Assembly: GCF_004358185.1 (NCBI RefSeq) | Contig: NZ_SMUV01000064.1 | Location: 62,001 to 126,000 of the forward strand | DNA length: 64,000 bases | Direction: 5' to 3' | From: Antarcticimicrobium luteum | GTDB taxonomy: Bacteria > Pseudomonadota > Alphaproteobacteria > Rhodobacterales > Rhodobacteraceae | Shown: piece after piece, positions 24,221-33,048 of the stretch | Layout: the number at the start of each line of letters is the position of its first letter | Numbering within the stretch: the first letter of the stretch is position 1 | Program-made: the position numbers and the translations under genes | The notes under the pieces: generated by a model | The model's database searches: none | The model's input: the letters and a program-made list of their open reading frames with translations, nothing else | Told to the model about the DNA's origin: nothing

Positions 24221-26575
24221 TCAGAGCGCCAGCTTGATCCGGCCTCCGTTCTTTGCGCGCGAACAACAGGCCATCATGCGGCGGTTTTCCGCCCGTTCCG
24301 CCCGTGTAAGCACCATGTCGCGGTGGTCGATTTCTCCTGACAGCACATCGACCTCGCAACTGCCGCACAGACCTTCGCAGCAGTCGGAGGCGACGTCGAT
24401 GCCGGCGGCCTGCATCGCGTCCAACAGCGTCTGGTCGGCGGCGACGGTCAGGGTCAGGCCGGAGTCCTTCAACTCGACGTCGAAGGCCTGTTCCTTGTCC
24501 GGGTCGAGCCCGGTATCATGTGCCGAGAAGTGTTCGAAATGCAGTGTGCCCTCGGGCCTGTCCGCCGTCAGATCCTCCAGTGCAGTGATCATTCGCTCCG
24601 GGCCGCAGCAATATATCTGGCCGCCCTCGGGCAGGGCGGCGACGATTGCCGGCAGATCGGCGCGGGCGCCTTCGTCCTTGATGTGGAGGCTCAGGTGGTC
24701 CGAATGATCGGCCTGCAGCCGACCAAGCAGCGCCATGGTCGCGCGCGCGCGGCCGCAATAGTGGATCGCATAGGGTTTCCCCAGCGCCTTCAGCCGGTCG
24801 GCCATGGCGAGGATCGGGGTCACGCCAATCCCGCCTGCGATCAGCACATAGGCCGGCGCCTCCTCGTCCAGGCGGAACAGGTTACTGGGCCCGCGCAGGC
24901 GCAGTTCCATCCCCTCGCGGAGATGGTCGCAGATATAGCGCGAACCGCCGCGCCCCTCGTCCTCGCGCAGGATGGCGAGGTCGTAGCCCGGCGCGTCGGC
25001 CTGGCCGCAGAGCGAATATTTGCGGTCGTACCCGCCTGCGACCAGCTCCACATGCGCCCCGGCACTCCAGCGCGGCAGCGGGCGACCCTTGGCGTCTTCC
25101 AGTGTCAGGCCGACGATGCCGTCCGCCTCTTGCCGCACGTCTGCCACGCGGACCTTGCGGGCGATGTCGCGGCGAGACGGCGCGCCGACCGGGAAATACA
25201 GATTGTCGTGGGCAAGTTGCAGGTGCTCCCGCTCCGGGTTCAGCGCCGGATCCCATTCGACCCAGAGGTGATCCGGGCCGCGAAACGAGGTGTTGGGCAG
25301 ATAGGTGAACGCCTGCTCGGCCAGCCGCAGGTGGGGCAGGCGGCGGGTGAACTCCTCAAGAAAGATCCGCATCTCCATCCGGCCGATGTTCTTGCCCATG
25401 CACTGGTGGCTGCCATAGCCGAAGGTCAGGTGATCGACGGCGTTGTCGCGGTAGATGTCGAATTTGTCGCCATCCTCGAAATGCCGCTCGTCCTGGTTGC
25501 CGGAGGCCTGCACGATCAGCAGCTTTGCCCCCTCGGGCAGATCGACGCCGTTCAGCGTGGTGGGGGCGGTGGTCTGCCTCCGCCAGGCGACGATCGAGCC
25601 GGCATAGCGCAGGCATTCCTCGACCGCGTTGGGAATGAGGCTCGGGTCGGCGCAGATGTCGTCCCATGCCTCGCGGTTGGACAGCAGGGTCTTGAACATG
25701 TTGACGGAGGCGAGCGAGGTGGTCTCATGCGCCGCGACGATGATCGCCATCATCATCGAATGCACATAGCTGTCGGTGACCACGTCGGGCATTTCTGCAT
25801 TCTTGCGGATGGTTTCATGCATCCAGCCGGTCCCCTCGGGCTCGGCCTTCATCTTTTCGATGATCTTTCCGGCATATTCCCAGAACCGGCCGACGTCGTG
25901 GGCGACGGCGATCTGCTGATCGTCGGTGGGCTTGCCCCAGGTGTTGACCGAATGCGCGACGGAGAAGGTGCGCAGCACCGCGATCTCGTCCTCGGGAACG
26001 CCGAGGAAATGCAGCGCCACGTTCAGCGGCACCTCATAGAGCATCGCCTCGACCAGATCGACGCGGCCCTGGTCGATAAAGGCGTCCATCTTTTCTCGGG
26101 TCAGGCGGCGGACCATCTCCTGGTGGTGTTCCAGATTGGCGGGGATGAAGTGATCCATCAGTGCCCGGCGTCGCTCCATATGCGCCGGCTCGTCCTCGTT
26201 CACCATGGTGCGGTTCATGGCATAGCCGTAGCTTTTCAGCACCTCCATCGCTTCGGGCGTGGCGGGGGTGACCTTTTCCAGCACGTTGCGGGGCGAGAAC
26301 AGGATGCCGTCCCGGAACACCGCCTTGATGTCGTCATAGCGGCTGACCACCCAGTAGCCGAGCTTGGGGCTGTAGAAGACCGGCAGCTGGTCGCGCGACC
26401 AGCGCAGCGCCTCGGCCGGATCGAGCTGATAGGGGCCTTCGAAGGCATCGAAAGCGCGGGCCATGGCGGCCGGGTCGGTGACCGGACAGCCGTCTTGCGC
26501 CGCCTTTTCCGCGCCGGCGCCGCCGAACGGGCAGGTCTGCGAACCGATTGATGCCTGTTGCGCCGAATCCGTCAT
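24221..26575 (-). CDS. Self-sufficient cytochrome P450 fused to a phthalate-dioxygenase-type reductase (CYP116B-like)
   Basis: One 784-aa chain joins a P450 (about 1-450) to an FMN/[2Fe-2S] reductase (about 470-784). The P450 shows the I-helix AAHETT near 282, ExxR in EECLRYA, and the heme-cysteine loop FGYGSHQCMG with the cysteine near 388. The reductase shows the FMN motif RKYSLCG, the pyridine-nucleotide motif GGIGVTPILAM, and a plant-type ferredoxin with cysteines in CCEGLCGSCEVD (about 731-741) and ACCSRA (about 769). Electrons flow NAD(P)H to FMN to 2Fe-2S to heme, so no partner protein is needed. Substrate unknown; characterised relatives hydroxylate or dealkylate aromatics. GGGAGGAG precedes ATG. 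Confidence 0.95.
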   Translation of the reverse strand: MTDSAQQASIGSQTCPFGGAGAEKAAQDGCPVTDPAAMARAFDAFEGPYQLDPAEALRWSRDQLPVFYSPKLGYWVVSRYDDIKAVFRDGILFSPRNVLEKVTPATPEAMEVLKSYGYAMNRTMVNEDEPAHMERRRALMDHFIPANLEHHQEMVRRLTREKMDAFIDQGRVDLVEAMLYEVPLNVALHFLGVPEDEIAVLRTFSVAHSVNTWGKPTDDQQIAVAHDVGRFWEYAGKIIEKMKAEPEGTGWMHETIRKNAEMPDVVTDSYVHSMMMAIIVAAHETTSLASVNMFKTLLSNREAWDDICADPSLIPNAVEECLRYAGSIVAWRRQTTAPTTLNGVDLPEGAKLLIVQASGNQDERHFEDGDKFDIYRDNAVDHLTFGYGSHQCMGKNIGRMEMRIFLEEFTRRLPHLRLAEQAFTYLPNTSFRGPDHLWVEWDPALNPEREHLQLAHDNLYFPVGAPSRRDIARKVRVADVRQEADGIVGLTLEDAKGRPLPRWSAGAHVELVAGGYDRKYSLCGQADAPGYDLAILREDEGRGGSRYICDHLREGMELRLRGPSNLFRLDEEAPAYVLIAGGIGVTPILAMADRLKALGKPYAIHYCGRARATMALLGRLQADHSDHLSLHIKDEGARADLPAIVAALPEGGQIYCCGPERMITALEDLTADRPEGTLHFEHFSAHDTGLDPDKEQAFDVELKDSGLTLTVAADQTLLDAMQAAGIDVASDCCEGLCGSCEVDVLSGEIDHRDMVLTRAERAENRRMMACCSRAKNGGRIKLAL

Positions 26576-26722
26576 CGTCCCGTCTCCTCCCGGTTATGAT
26601 GTCCGGTGCCTCGTTTAATTTGCTAATAGTGAACATGCAATCGCCAATATCGTTACGGTATGTGCGGATATAGAGATGCGTTGTTGCCCGGGGGGCGGAA
26701 TATGGCTATTTGCGGCCCCGAC
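26576..26722. promoter_or_regulatory. Divergent control region between the P450 operon and the IclR gene
   Basis: An AT-richer patch (26616-26680) separates the divergent starts and should hold both promoters. A loose inverted repeat, TTTGC and GCAAT spaced about 13 bases apart, lies at about 26619-26643 and could be an IclR site. The -10/-35 elements are not clear enough to place. Confidence 0.4.
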
Positions 26723-26770
26723 GCAGAACCGCAGAACCGCAGAACCGCAGAACCGCAGAACCGCAGAACC
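26723..26770. repeat. Octanucleotide tandem repeat, six copies
   Basis: Six uninterrupted perfect copies of GCAGAACC span 48 bases and end 27 bases before the IclR start codon. The tract is non-coding in either flanking gene. Such a repeat can change copy number by slipped-strand mispairing. Confidence 0.95.
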
Positions 26771-26797
26771 GTGGGACAGGGCAGGACAGGGAGCTGA

Positions 26798-27478
26798 ATG
26801 GCACAGGGAACGCTCCAGACACTGGATCGCGGGATCGAGGCGCTTTTGCTGGTCGCCCGCACGCCGGGCGGGCTCAAGGTGGGCGACCTCGCGGAGCGGC
26901 TCTCCCTGCACCGCGCCGTGGCGTATCGGATCGTTGCGACCCTGTCGGGGCATGGCATGGTCCGGCGGTTGGATGACGGGCGCATCGTGCTCGGCGCCGC
27001 AGCGTTCCAGCTCGGGGCGCAGGCTGCCGACAGCATCCGGACGCAGGTCCGCCCGATTCTGGAGGATCTGGCCGAAAGGACCGGCGCGACCGCCTTTTTG
27101 TCCATGGCCGAGGGCGACGAATGTGTCGTGGTCCAGACCGCAGAGCCGCGGCAGGCGATGGTCAACATCCATTATCGGGTCGGCACCCGGCACCCGGTGA
27201 GCCGCGGGGCGGCTGGCATTGCCATTCTCTCGGCGCGTCCCGCGCGGCCGGACGACACCGAAGAGATCCTCTTCGCCCGCGCGCATGGATACAGTGCAAC
27301 CCGTGGACAGTTGCACAAGGGGGCCGTCGGCGTGTCGAGCCCTGTGCGCCTGCCCGGTGAGGCCTTTGCCGGGATGGAGTATTCCATTGGCGTCGTCGCG
27401 CTGGAGACGCTGGATCAGGAAACTGCGCGCCAGGCCGTCCTGGAGGCGGCCCGCACCCTGTCCGAACGCTTCGTCTGA
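26798..27478 (+). CDS. IclR-family transcriptional regulator
   Basis: An N-terminal winged helix-turn-helix (TLDRGIEALLLVARTPGGL, then LAERLSLHRAVAYRIVATL) is followed by the IclR effector domain (ATAFLSMAEGDECVVVQT, then RHPVSRGAAGIAILSA). It is 226 aa, slightly short but complete. It diverges from the P450/TRAP operon and is the obvious candidate regulator of it. An octanucleotide repeat lies between the likely promoter and the ribosome site (ACAGGGAG, eight bases before ATG). IclR proteins can act as repressor or activator; the sign is not predictable here. Confidence 0.9.
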   Translation: MAQGTLQTLDRGIEALLLVARTPGGLKVGDLAERLSLHRAVAYRIVATLSGHGMVRRLDDGRIVLGAAAFQLGAQAADSIRTQVRPILEDLAERTGATAFLSMAEGDECVVVQTAEPRQAMVNIHYRVGTRHPVSRGAAGIAILSARPARPDDTEEILFARAHGYSATRGQLHKGAVGVSSPVRLPGEAFAGMEYSIGVVALETLDQETARQAVLEAARTLSERFV

Positions 27479-27742
27479 CAACGCCTTTGTCCCTTGTCCG
27501 GGCGCGGCATTTGTCGAACGGGGGGGCAGCGCAATTTCCCGGATGCGCGGTTTCAAGGCCTTTGGCGGTCGCATCGCCGCAAAAGGCATGACCGGGAACC
27601 CGTCGAAACCCACATTTTCATCGTCCGTTTGAGCGGCCTCGCCGCCACCGGGATCTTTCGCCGGCATGAGGTCAATGGGGGGGGAGGATCATCCTGTCCC
27701 TGGCGTGAGGGCTGCAACAACGCCTTGCGGGGCGGTCAATTG
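27479..27742. other. Non-coding stretch downstream of the IclR gene
   Basis: No gene with a credible ribosome site or protein-like composition. Two G-runs (near 27522 and 27676) are the only visible features. Confidence 0.4.
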
Positions 27743-27762
27743 GATAGTAACCAATTACTATC
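27743..27762. promoter_or_regulatory. TetR-type operator, site 1 (RND efflux operon)
   Basis: GATAGTAACCAATTACTATC is a perfect inverted repeat with 8-bp arms and a 4-bp centre. Its right arm contains a -10-like TACTAT. The same arms recur at 33647 in front of the TetR gene, which points to one regulator for both sites. Confidence 0.75.
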
Positions 27763-27778
27763 AAGTGTGAGGGTCGAA

Positions 27779-28009
27779 ATGATCGCAGGAAGATTGACAG
27801 GAACCGGGCCTGAGTTGCGGCAGGTCAACCCGCCGCTTTCCACAGTGTCGACTTTCCAGGGAATTCGTTTGCTGGCGCTGGTTTTCACGGGGCGGGCTGG
27901 CCTGCGCCCGGCGGAGCCGTTCGGGCAATTCTGTGCCTGGCAGGGCGCGCAAGCGCTGCCAGGGATCAGGCGCCGGTTCGACCCGGACAAAGAGGAAGCT
28001 CGGCCGTGA
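27779..28009 (+). CDS. Possible 76-aa leader ORF upstream of the RND adaptor (doubtful)
   Basis: An ATG with GAGGG five bases upstream opens a 76-codon frame whose stop overlaps the GTG start of the adaptor (GTGA). This coupling, and its position directly after the operator, make translation possible. The deduced sequence has no recognised domain, signal or regular membrane segment, and its composition is not clearly protein-like. It could equally be a long untranslated leader. Confidence 0.28.
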   Translation: MIAGRLTGTGPELRQVNPPLSTVSTFQGIRLLALVFTGRAGLRPAEPFGQFCAWQGAQALPGIRRRFDPDKEEARP

Positions 28010-29310
28010 AGATACCGCGCGGATTACGACTGATTGCGCCGATCGCACTCGGGGTTTGCGTCGCGGCATGGTTCATCTCGACATCCGAGCCTCCGGGGCG
28101 GGTGAAGCATGCAGAGCGCAGCGTGGTCGCGCACACGATCACGGCCGAGGCCGTGTCGCTGCGGACGGTTGTGCGCGGCTATGGCAACGTCAAGGCCGCG
28201 CGCAGCTGGGAGGCGGTGGCCGAAGTCGCCGGCACCATCATCCGGCGTCACCCCGATCTGGAGACGGGCAACATCCTTCCACCGGGCACAAGGGTCCTGA
28301 AGATCGATCCGACGGTATACGAACTGGCGGTGGCCGAGGCCGAGGCGGACCTGAGGGCGCTGGCGGCGGATCTGGCCCAGCTCGATGTCGATCAGGCTAA
28401 CACCAGCCGTCTCGTGGCGCTGGAAGAGAGCCGCCTGCACCTTGCCGAGGCCGAACTGGCGCGGGTCCGGGATCTGGTCGAGCGCGGCGTGGCGGCGCAA
28501 TCGGCGCTGGATTCACAGGAACGCACCACCTTGCAGGTCCGCCGCGGTGTCGAGGAGCTGCGCAATGCGCACGCGTTGATCCCGTCGCGGCGCGCCCGGC
28601 TTGACTCGCAGATGGCGCGGACCAAAGCGATTTTGGCCCGCTCACGGCGCGATCTTGAAAAGACCGACATCGTCGTGCCCTTCGATCTGCGGGTCGGCCG
28701 GGTGCATGTCGAACGGCATCAGTTCGTCGGGGCCGGCCAGCCGCTGATCAGCGCAGATGGCATCAATCGTGTCGAGATCGCCGCACAGATCCCGGTGATG
28801 TCGTTCCGGCGCCTGCTGGCGGGCACGGCGCCGGGTGACACGATGACGTTTTCGGGTCTTGCGGAGCGTTTGGCAAAGGTGTCCGCCGAGGTGCGGCTCG
28901 TCTCCGACCCGTCGCAGAGCTGGATCGGCCGTCTGGTGCGGGTGGAAAGCGCGCTGGACCCGCAGGCCCGGTCCGTTCCCGCCGTGATCGAGGTGGACAA
29001 CCCCTATGCCGGGGCCAATCCGCCCCTGCGGTTGCCGCTGGTCCCGAACATGTATGTCGAGGTCGTGCTGACTGGACCGGACGCGCAGGCGCGCGTCACC
29101 CTCCCCGACAGCGCGATCCACGAGGGCGGCCTGGTTTATCTGCGCGACAGCGACGGCCGGCTTGAGCTGCGCGACGTCTCGGTCGCCTGGCGGCAGTCGG
29201 GGCAGGCGGTGCTGGCAGGCGGTGTGGCCCCCGGCGAGGAGGTCATTCTCGATGATCTGATGCCGGCGATTCCGGGCCTGCGGGTCGACCCGGTGGGGGC
29301 GTCGGAATGA
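28006..29310 (+). CDS. RND efflux periplasmic adaptor (membrane fusion protein)
   Basis: A HlyD/AcrA-type adaptor of 434 aa. It has an N-terminal membrane anchor (LIAPIALGVCVAAWFI), a biotinyl-lipoyl-like half motif (AEVAGTIIRRHPDLETGN), a long alpha-helical hairpin (about residues 100-210, with LAEAELARVRDLVERGVAAQ) and beta-barrel/membrane-proximal domains after it. It bridges the RND pump to an outer-membrane channel. It starts with GTG behind GAGGAAG, and its stop overlaps the pump start (ATGA). Regulation by the TetR protein at 33762 is inferred from the shared palindrome upstream. No outer-membrane channel gene is in the operon. Confidence 0.9.
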   Translation: MKIPRGLRLIAPIALGVCVAAWFISTSEPPGRVKHAERSVVAHTITAEAVSLRTVVRGYGNVKAARSWEAVAEVAGTIIRRHPDLETGNILPPGTRVLKIDPTVYELAVAEAEADLRALAADLAQLDVDQANTSRLVALEESRLHLAEAELARVRDLVERGVAAQSALDSQERTTLQVRRGVEELRNAHALIPSRRARLDSQMARTKAILARSRRDLEKTDIVVPFDLRVGRVHVERHQFVGAGQPLISADGINRVEIAAQIPVMSFRRLLAGTAPGDTMTFSGLAERLAKVSAEVRLVSDPSQSWIGRLVRVESALDPQARSVPAVIEVDNPYAGANPPLRLPLVPNMYVEVVLTGPDAQARVTLPDSAIHEGGLVYLRDSDGRLELRDVSVAWRQSGQAVLAGGVAPGEEVILDDLMPAIPGLRVDPVGASE

Positions 29311-32300
29311 TCCGCTGGTTCACCGAACACCCGACCGCGGCCAACCTGTTGATCGTGCTGATCTTCGCTGCCGGTCTCATGGCCGCGCCGACACTCAGGC
29401 GCGAGACCTTTCCCGACTTCCGGCCGGTCGAGGCGGAGATCAGCGCCATTTATCGCGGCGCCGCCGCCGAAGAGGTCGAGGACGCGATCTGCCGCCGGAT
29501 CTGGGACGCGGTCGAAAGCGTCGAGAACCTGGAAGAGCTGACATGCAATGCGCAGGCCGGCATCGGCCGGGCCACGGCCACGATGGCGCCGGGCGGTGAC
29601 AGCGCGCGTTTCGTGAACGATCTGCGCACCGAGGTATCGGCGGTGGATGATTTCCCCGACCAGGCCGATCCGGCCATCGTGCGGGAATTGCATCGCACCG
29701 ACAACGTGACCTCCGTCGCGGTGGCGGGGGATCTGCCGGCGGCGCATCTGGAACGGTATGCGGCAGCGCTTCAGGATCGTCTGTCGGCGCTGCCGGGCGT
29801 GGCAAAGGTGACGATGTCCGGGTTCGGCACGCGGCAGTTCCGGATCACGGTTCCGCGCGCGGTGATGGAACAGCACGGTCTGACGGTGACGGCGCTGGCC
29901 GCGACAATCGACGCGCAGAGCGTCGACCGGCCGCTCGGCAGCCTGGACACCGGCGACCGCGAGATCAGCCTTCGCTTTACCGACGAACGCCGCAGCCTGG
30001 CCGGACTGGGGGATCTGGTGGTGCTCTCCGAACCGAACGGCGCCGAGCTGACACTGGGCCAGATCGCGACCATCTCCGAAAGCTACGCGCCGGAAGAGGA
30101 GCGCGCCTTTCTCGACGGTCAGCGCGCGGTGTTCCTGCAGGTCGACAAGGCGCTGGGCGCGGACGCGCTGGAGGTATTCGACAGCGTCGAGCGACTGGTT
30201 GCGGAAGAACGTGCGGCCCTGCCCGACACGCTGCGGCTCGAAATCGTCAAGGATATGACCAGCATCGTGCGCGACCGGCTGGTGATGCTGGTGCAGAACG
30301 GGATCATCGGGCTGGCTCTGGTGATCGCGGTGATGAGCCTGTTTTTCCGACCCGGTTTCGCGATCTGGGCCGCGATGGGGCTGCCGGTGGCCATCATGGG
30401 TGCCTTTGCGGCGATGGCGCTTCAGGGATTGTCGCTGAACATGATGACCCTTGTCGCCCTTCTGATGGCGATCGGGATCGTGATGGACGATTCGATCGTG
30501 ATTTCCGATTCAATCGCCGAGGCCGCCGCCCGTGGTGCCTCGCGGACCGAGGCGGCCATAATCGGCGCCCGCGCCGTGATGCCGGGCGTGCTGTCATCCT
30601 TTGCGACCACCATCGCGGTCTTCGGGCCGCTCGCCTTTCTCGCCGGGGAATTGGGCGCGGTTCTGGAGGTCGTGCCGCTGGTCCTGATCGCGGCGCTGGC
30701 GGCGAGCCTGGCCGAGGCGTTCTGGGTGCTGCCGCACCACCTGAGCCACGGGCTGAAGAGCGCGGACAAGCCGCCGTCGCGGTTCCGTGCAGGGTTCGAC
30801 GCCTGGTTCGAGCGGTTCCGCGAAAGGCGGATCGGCGCTGCGGCCGATCTGGCGATCCGCCACCGATACCTGGTCACCGGCGCGACCATCGCGGCGCTGA
30901 TCGTGACCGTCGGGTTGATGGCCGGCGGCTATCTCAAACGCGAGGCGATTCCGGCCATCGACGGCGACGTTCTGGAGGCCCGCATCCTGATGCCGCAGGG
31001 CACGCCGCTGACCCGGACAACCGGGGTGGTGGACCGGGTGACCGCCGCGCTGAATCTGGTCGACGCCACCTTTGCCCCGGATCAGCCCGGTGGCGCGGCG
31101 CTGGTGAAATCCGTGCAGGCCCGCTTCAACCACAACGCCACGGCGGGCGAATCCGGCCCGCATGTGGCGACGATCAGCGCCGATCTTCTGGGCGCCGAGA
31201 CGCGGACCGTGACGCTGGACGAGATCGTGACGCAGTGGCACGAGGCGATCGGCGAGGTGCCCGGCGCGTTGGCCATCCTGCTGACCGAACCGAGCATCGG
31301 CCCACAGGGGATCGCGATTGAAATTCGTTTGTCCGCGCCGGACCTCGATGACCTCGCAGTCGCGGCGGACCGGCTGTTGACCGAAACCCGGACCTATGCC
31401 GGGGTCTTCAACGCCACCCACGATCTGCGCCCCGGCAAGCCGGAGCTTCGGTTGCGGCTCGCCGAGGGGGCGACCGGATTGGGGTTGAGCGCGCGCGAGG
31501 TCGCCGATCAGATCGGGGCGGCCTTTCTGGGCCGGGTCATAACGACGGTCCAGAAGGGGGACATCGCGCATGAGGTCGAGCTTGAGCAATCGCCCGAGGA
31601 CCGCGATTCCCGCGACGATCTGCGCGATTTCACCGTGACGCTGCGGGGCGGGCAGCAGGTGCCGTTGTCAACGGTGGCGCAGATCGACGAGGCGCGGGGC
31701 TGGTCCTCCATTTCCCATGTTGACGGACAACGCACGGTCACCGTTCAGGCGGACGTCGATACCCGTATCGGAAACGCCGACGCCATCGTGTCCCAGCTGG
31801 CGACCGGGTTTCTGCCCCAGCTCGCGGCCGCGACGCCGGGGTTGCATTTCGAGATCGGCGGGCAAAGCGCCAATTCGGCGGAAACGGTCGCGTCGATCCT
31901 GCGCGGTTTCCTGATTGGGCTGGTCGGCATTTATGTGGTTCTGTCGTTCCAGTTCCGCAGCTACGTCGAGCCGGTGATCGTGATGGTGTCGATCCCGCTG
32001 GCCTTTATCGGCGTGGTGCAGGGCCATCTGATCATGGGGTACAACATCTCGATGCCCTCGCTGATCGGCGCCGCGTCGCTGGCCGGGATCGTGGTGAATA
32101 ACGCGATCCTGCTGGTCCAGGTTGTCAAACAGCATGCCGGCGCGGGGATGGATCTGGCGCGGGCGGCCGGGCAGGCCAGTCGCGAGCGGTTCCGCCCGAT
32201 CCTGATGTCGGTGTCGACCACGATGATGGGGCTGGTTCCGCTGCTGATGGAGACCAGCACGCAGGCGCAGACGTTGAAGCCGCTGGTGATTTCGGTGGTT

Positions 32301-32435
32301 TTCGGCCTGTTCTCGTCAACCCTACTGGTCCTGCTCGTGCTGCCCGCCTTTTACGCCATCCTTGGCGATCTGGGCCTGGCGCAGGTCCAGAGAAAACACA
32401 GCGACGCGCCGGATCTCGGCCGGAAATCAAATTGA
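29307..32435 (+). CDS. RND-family efflux transporter permease
   Basis: A complete 1,042-aa pump. It has an N-terminal helix (PTAANLLIVLIFAAGLMA), a porter domain, a membrane block with the proton-relay aspartates (AIGIVMDDSIVISDS near residue 395), a VLPHHLSHG segment after it, and a second membrane block ending in LVLLVLPAFYAILGDLG. It is the same subfamily as the truncated pump at the left edge of the window. It takes proton-motive force to export amphiphilic compounds through the adaptor encoded just upstream, with which it shares an ATGA overlap. Substrate unknown. Confidence 0.95.
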   Translation: MIRWFTEHPTAANLLIVLIFAAGLMAAPTLRRETFPDFRPVEAEISAIYRGAAAEEVEDAICRRIWDAVESVENLEELTCNAQAGIGRATATMAPGGDSARFVNDLRTEVSAVDDFPDQADPAIVRELHRTDNVTSVAVAGDLPAAHLERYAAALQDRLSALPGVAKVTMSGFGTRQFRITVPRAVMEQHGLTVTALAATIDAQSVDRPLGSLDTGDREISLRFTDERRSLAGLGDLVVLSEPNGAELTLGQIATISESYAPEEERAFLDGQRAVFLQVDKALGADALEVFDSVERLVAEERAALPDTLRLEIVKDMTSIVRDRLVMLVQNGIIGLALVIAVMSLFFRPGFAIWAAMGLPVAIMGAFAAMALQGLSLNMMTLVALLMAIGIVMDDSIVISDSIAEAAARGASRTEAAIIGARAVMPGVLSSFATTIAVFGPLAFLAGELGAVLEVVPLVLIAALAASLAEAFWVLPHHLSHGLKSADKPPSRFRAGFDAWFERFRERRIGAAADLAIRHRYLVTGATIAALIVTVGLMAGGYLKREAIPAIDGDVLEARILMPQGTPLTRTTGVVDRVTAALNLVDATFAPDQPGGAALVKSVQARFNHNATAGESGPHVATISADLLGAETRTVTLDEIVTQWHEAIGEVPGALAILLTEPSIGPQGIAIEIRLSAPDLDDLAVAADRLLTETRTYAGVFNATHDLRPGKPELRLRLAEGATGLGLSAREVADQIGAAFLGRVITTVQKGDIAHEVELEQSPEDRDSRDDLRDFTVTLRGGQQVPLSTVAQIDEARGWSSISHVDGQRTVTVQADVDTRIGNADAIVSQLATGFLPQLAAATPGLHFEIGGQSANSAETVASILRGFLIGLVGIYVVLSFQFRSYVEPVIVMVSIPLAFIGVVQGHLIMGYNISMPSLIGAASLAGIVVNNAILLVQVVKQHAGAGMDLARAAGQASRERFRPILMSVSTTMMGLVPLLMETSTQAQTLKPLVISVVFGLFSSTLLVLLVLPAFYAILGDLGLAQVQRKHSDAPDLGRKSN

Positions 32436-32453
32436 CGCAGGAGGGAGCTGACC

Positions 32454-32930
32454 ATGCGAGGTGAAACCAATTGCGGGTTGCGTTCAGGACATGCCCGCCA
32501 GAGATTTGCGCTGAAATCGGGTGCGCCGCGCCCGACGCGGCGCGCGCCGGTCGCCGAAAGAAACACAGGCGCCCTGGTGCAATGTGTGAAGACCGCGGCC
32601 CTGGCGGTCGCGATCCTGGCCGCCTTCTGCGTCGAGGGGAGCGCGCAGGACATTCTCTCGGGGCAGGACATCCGGTCCCGGATCGTCGGTCACAGCTTTC
32701 ACGGCAGGAAAGGGATCATGTCGGTGTCCTTGCGGTACGCCGAGGACGGCACCGTGACCATGCGGGCACCGGTCGGCGCAGGGGCGGGAACCTGGTCGCT
32801 GTCGGACAACCGGCTGTGCGTCAAGATCGTCACCGGTCCGCGCAGAATGGACGAATGCCTGACGTTCACCCGCCTGTCCGACGGAACCTACCGCGCCTCG
32901 AACGGCATGCGGCTGACACCGGCAGAGTGA
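32454..32930 (+). CDS. Exported small protein of unknown function (DUF995-like beta domain)
   Basis: A 158-aa protein, 18 bases after the RND gene. A strong AGGAGGG supports ATG 32454, giving an unusually long basic N-region before the hydrophobic signal core (LAVAILAAFCVEGSA, cleavage near SAQ-D). An in-frame GTG at 32586 would give a normal-length signal peptide. The mature part (about 95 aa) alternates beta strands with a cysteine pair (RLCVKI, then DECLTF) in the manner of DUF995-type periplasmic proteins. Its function is not known, and co-transcription with the pump suggests a link to efflux or envelope stress. Confidence 0.7.
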   Translation: MRGETNCGLRSGHARQRFALKSGAPRPTRRAPVAERNTGALVQCVKTAALAVAILAAFCVEGSAQDILSGQDIRSRIVGHSFHGRKGIMSVSLRYAEDGTVTMRAPVGAGAGTWSLSDNRLCVKIVTGPRRMDECLTFTRLSDGTYRASNGMRLTPAE

Positions 32931-33048
32931 GGCGCGTGCGGGCCTGTCGCATCGGCTGAGGTGCTTTGCAAGATCGCCGCCTCAAGGTCTTGCGCGATGA
33001 GCTCGGCCCGGGGCGCGAGGTTCTTCGCCGTTTCGCCACCTTGCCGTT

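Noticed and set aside
24518-26551. A 677-codon frame antisense to the P450 fusion
   Set aside because: Shadow frame with no domain; the minus strand carries all P450 and reductase motifs.
26723-26770. CRISPR-like array
   Set aside because: The repeat is a spacer-free 8-bp tandem repeat, so it is a simple-sequence repeat and not CRISPR. No cas gene is present.
27494-28009. A 171-codon frame reading from the IclR 3' region into the RND adaptor start
   Set aside because: The first half has no protein-like sequence and runs through the operator; only the last 76 codons have a ribosome site, and these are listed as a doubtful leader.
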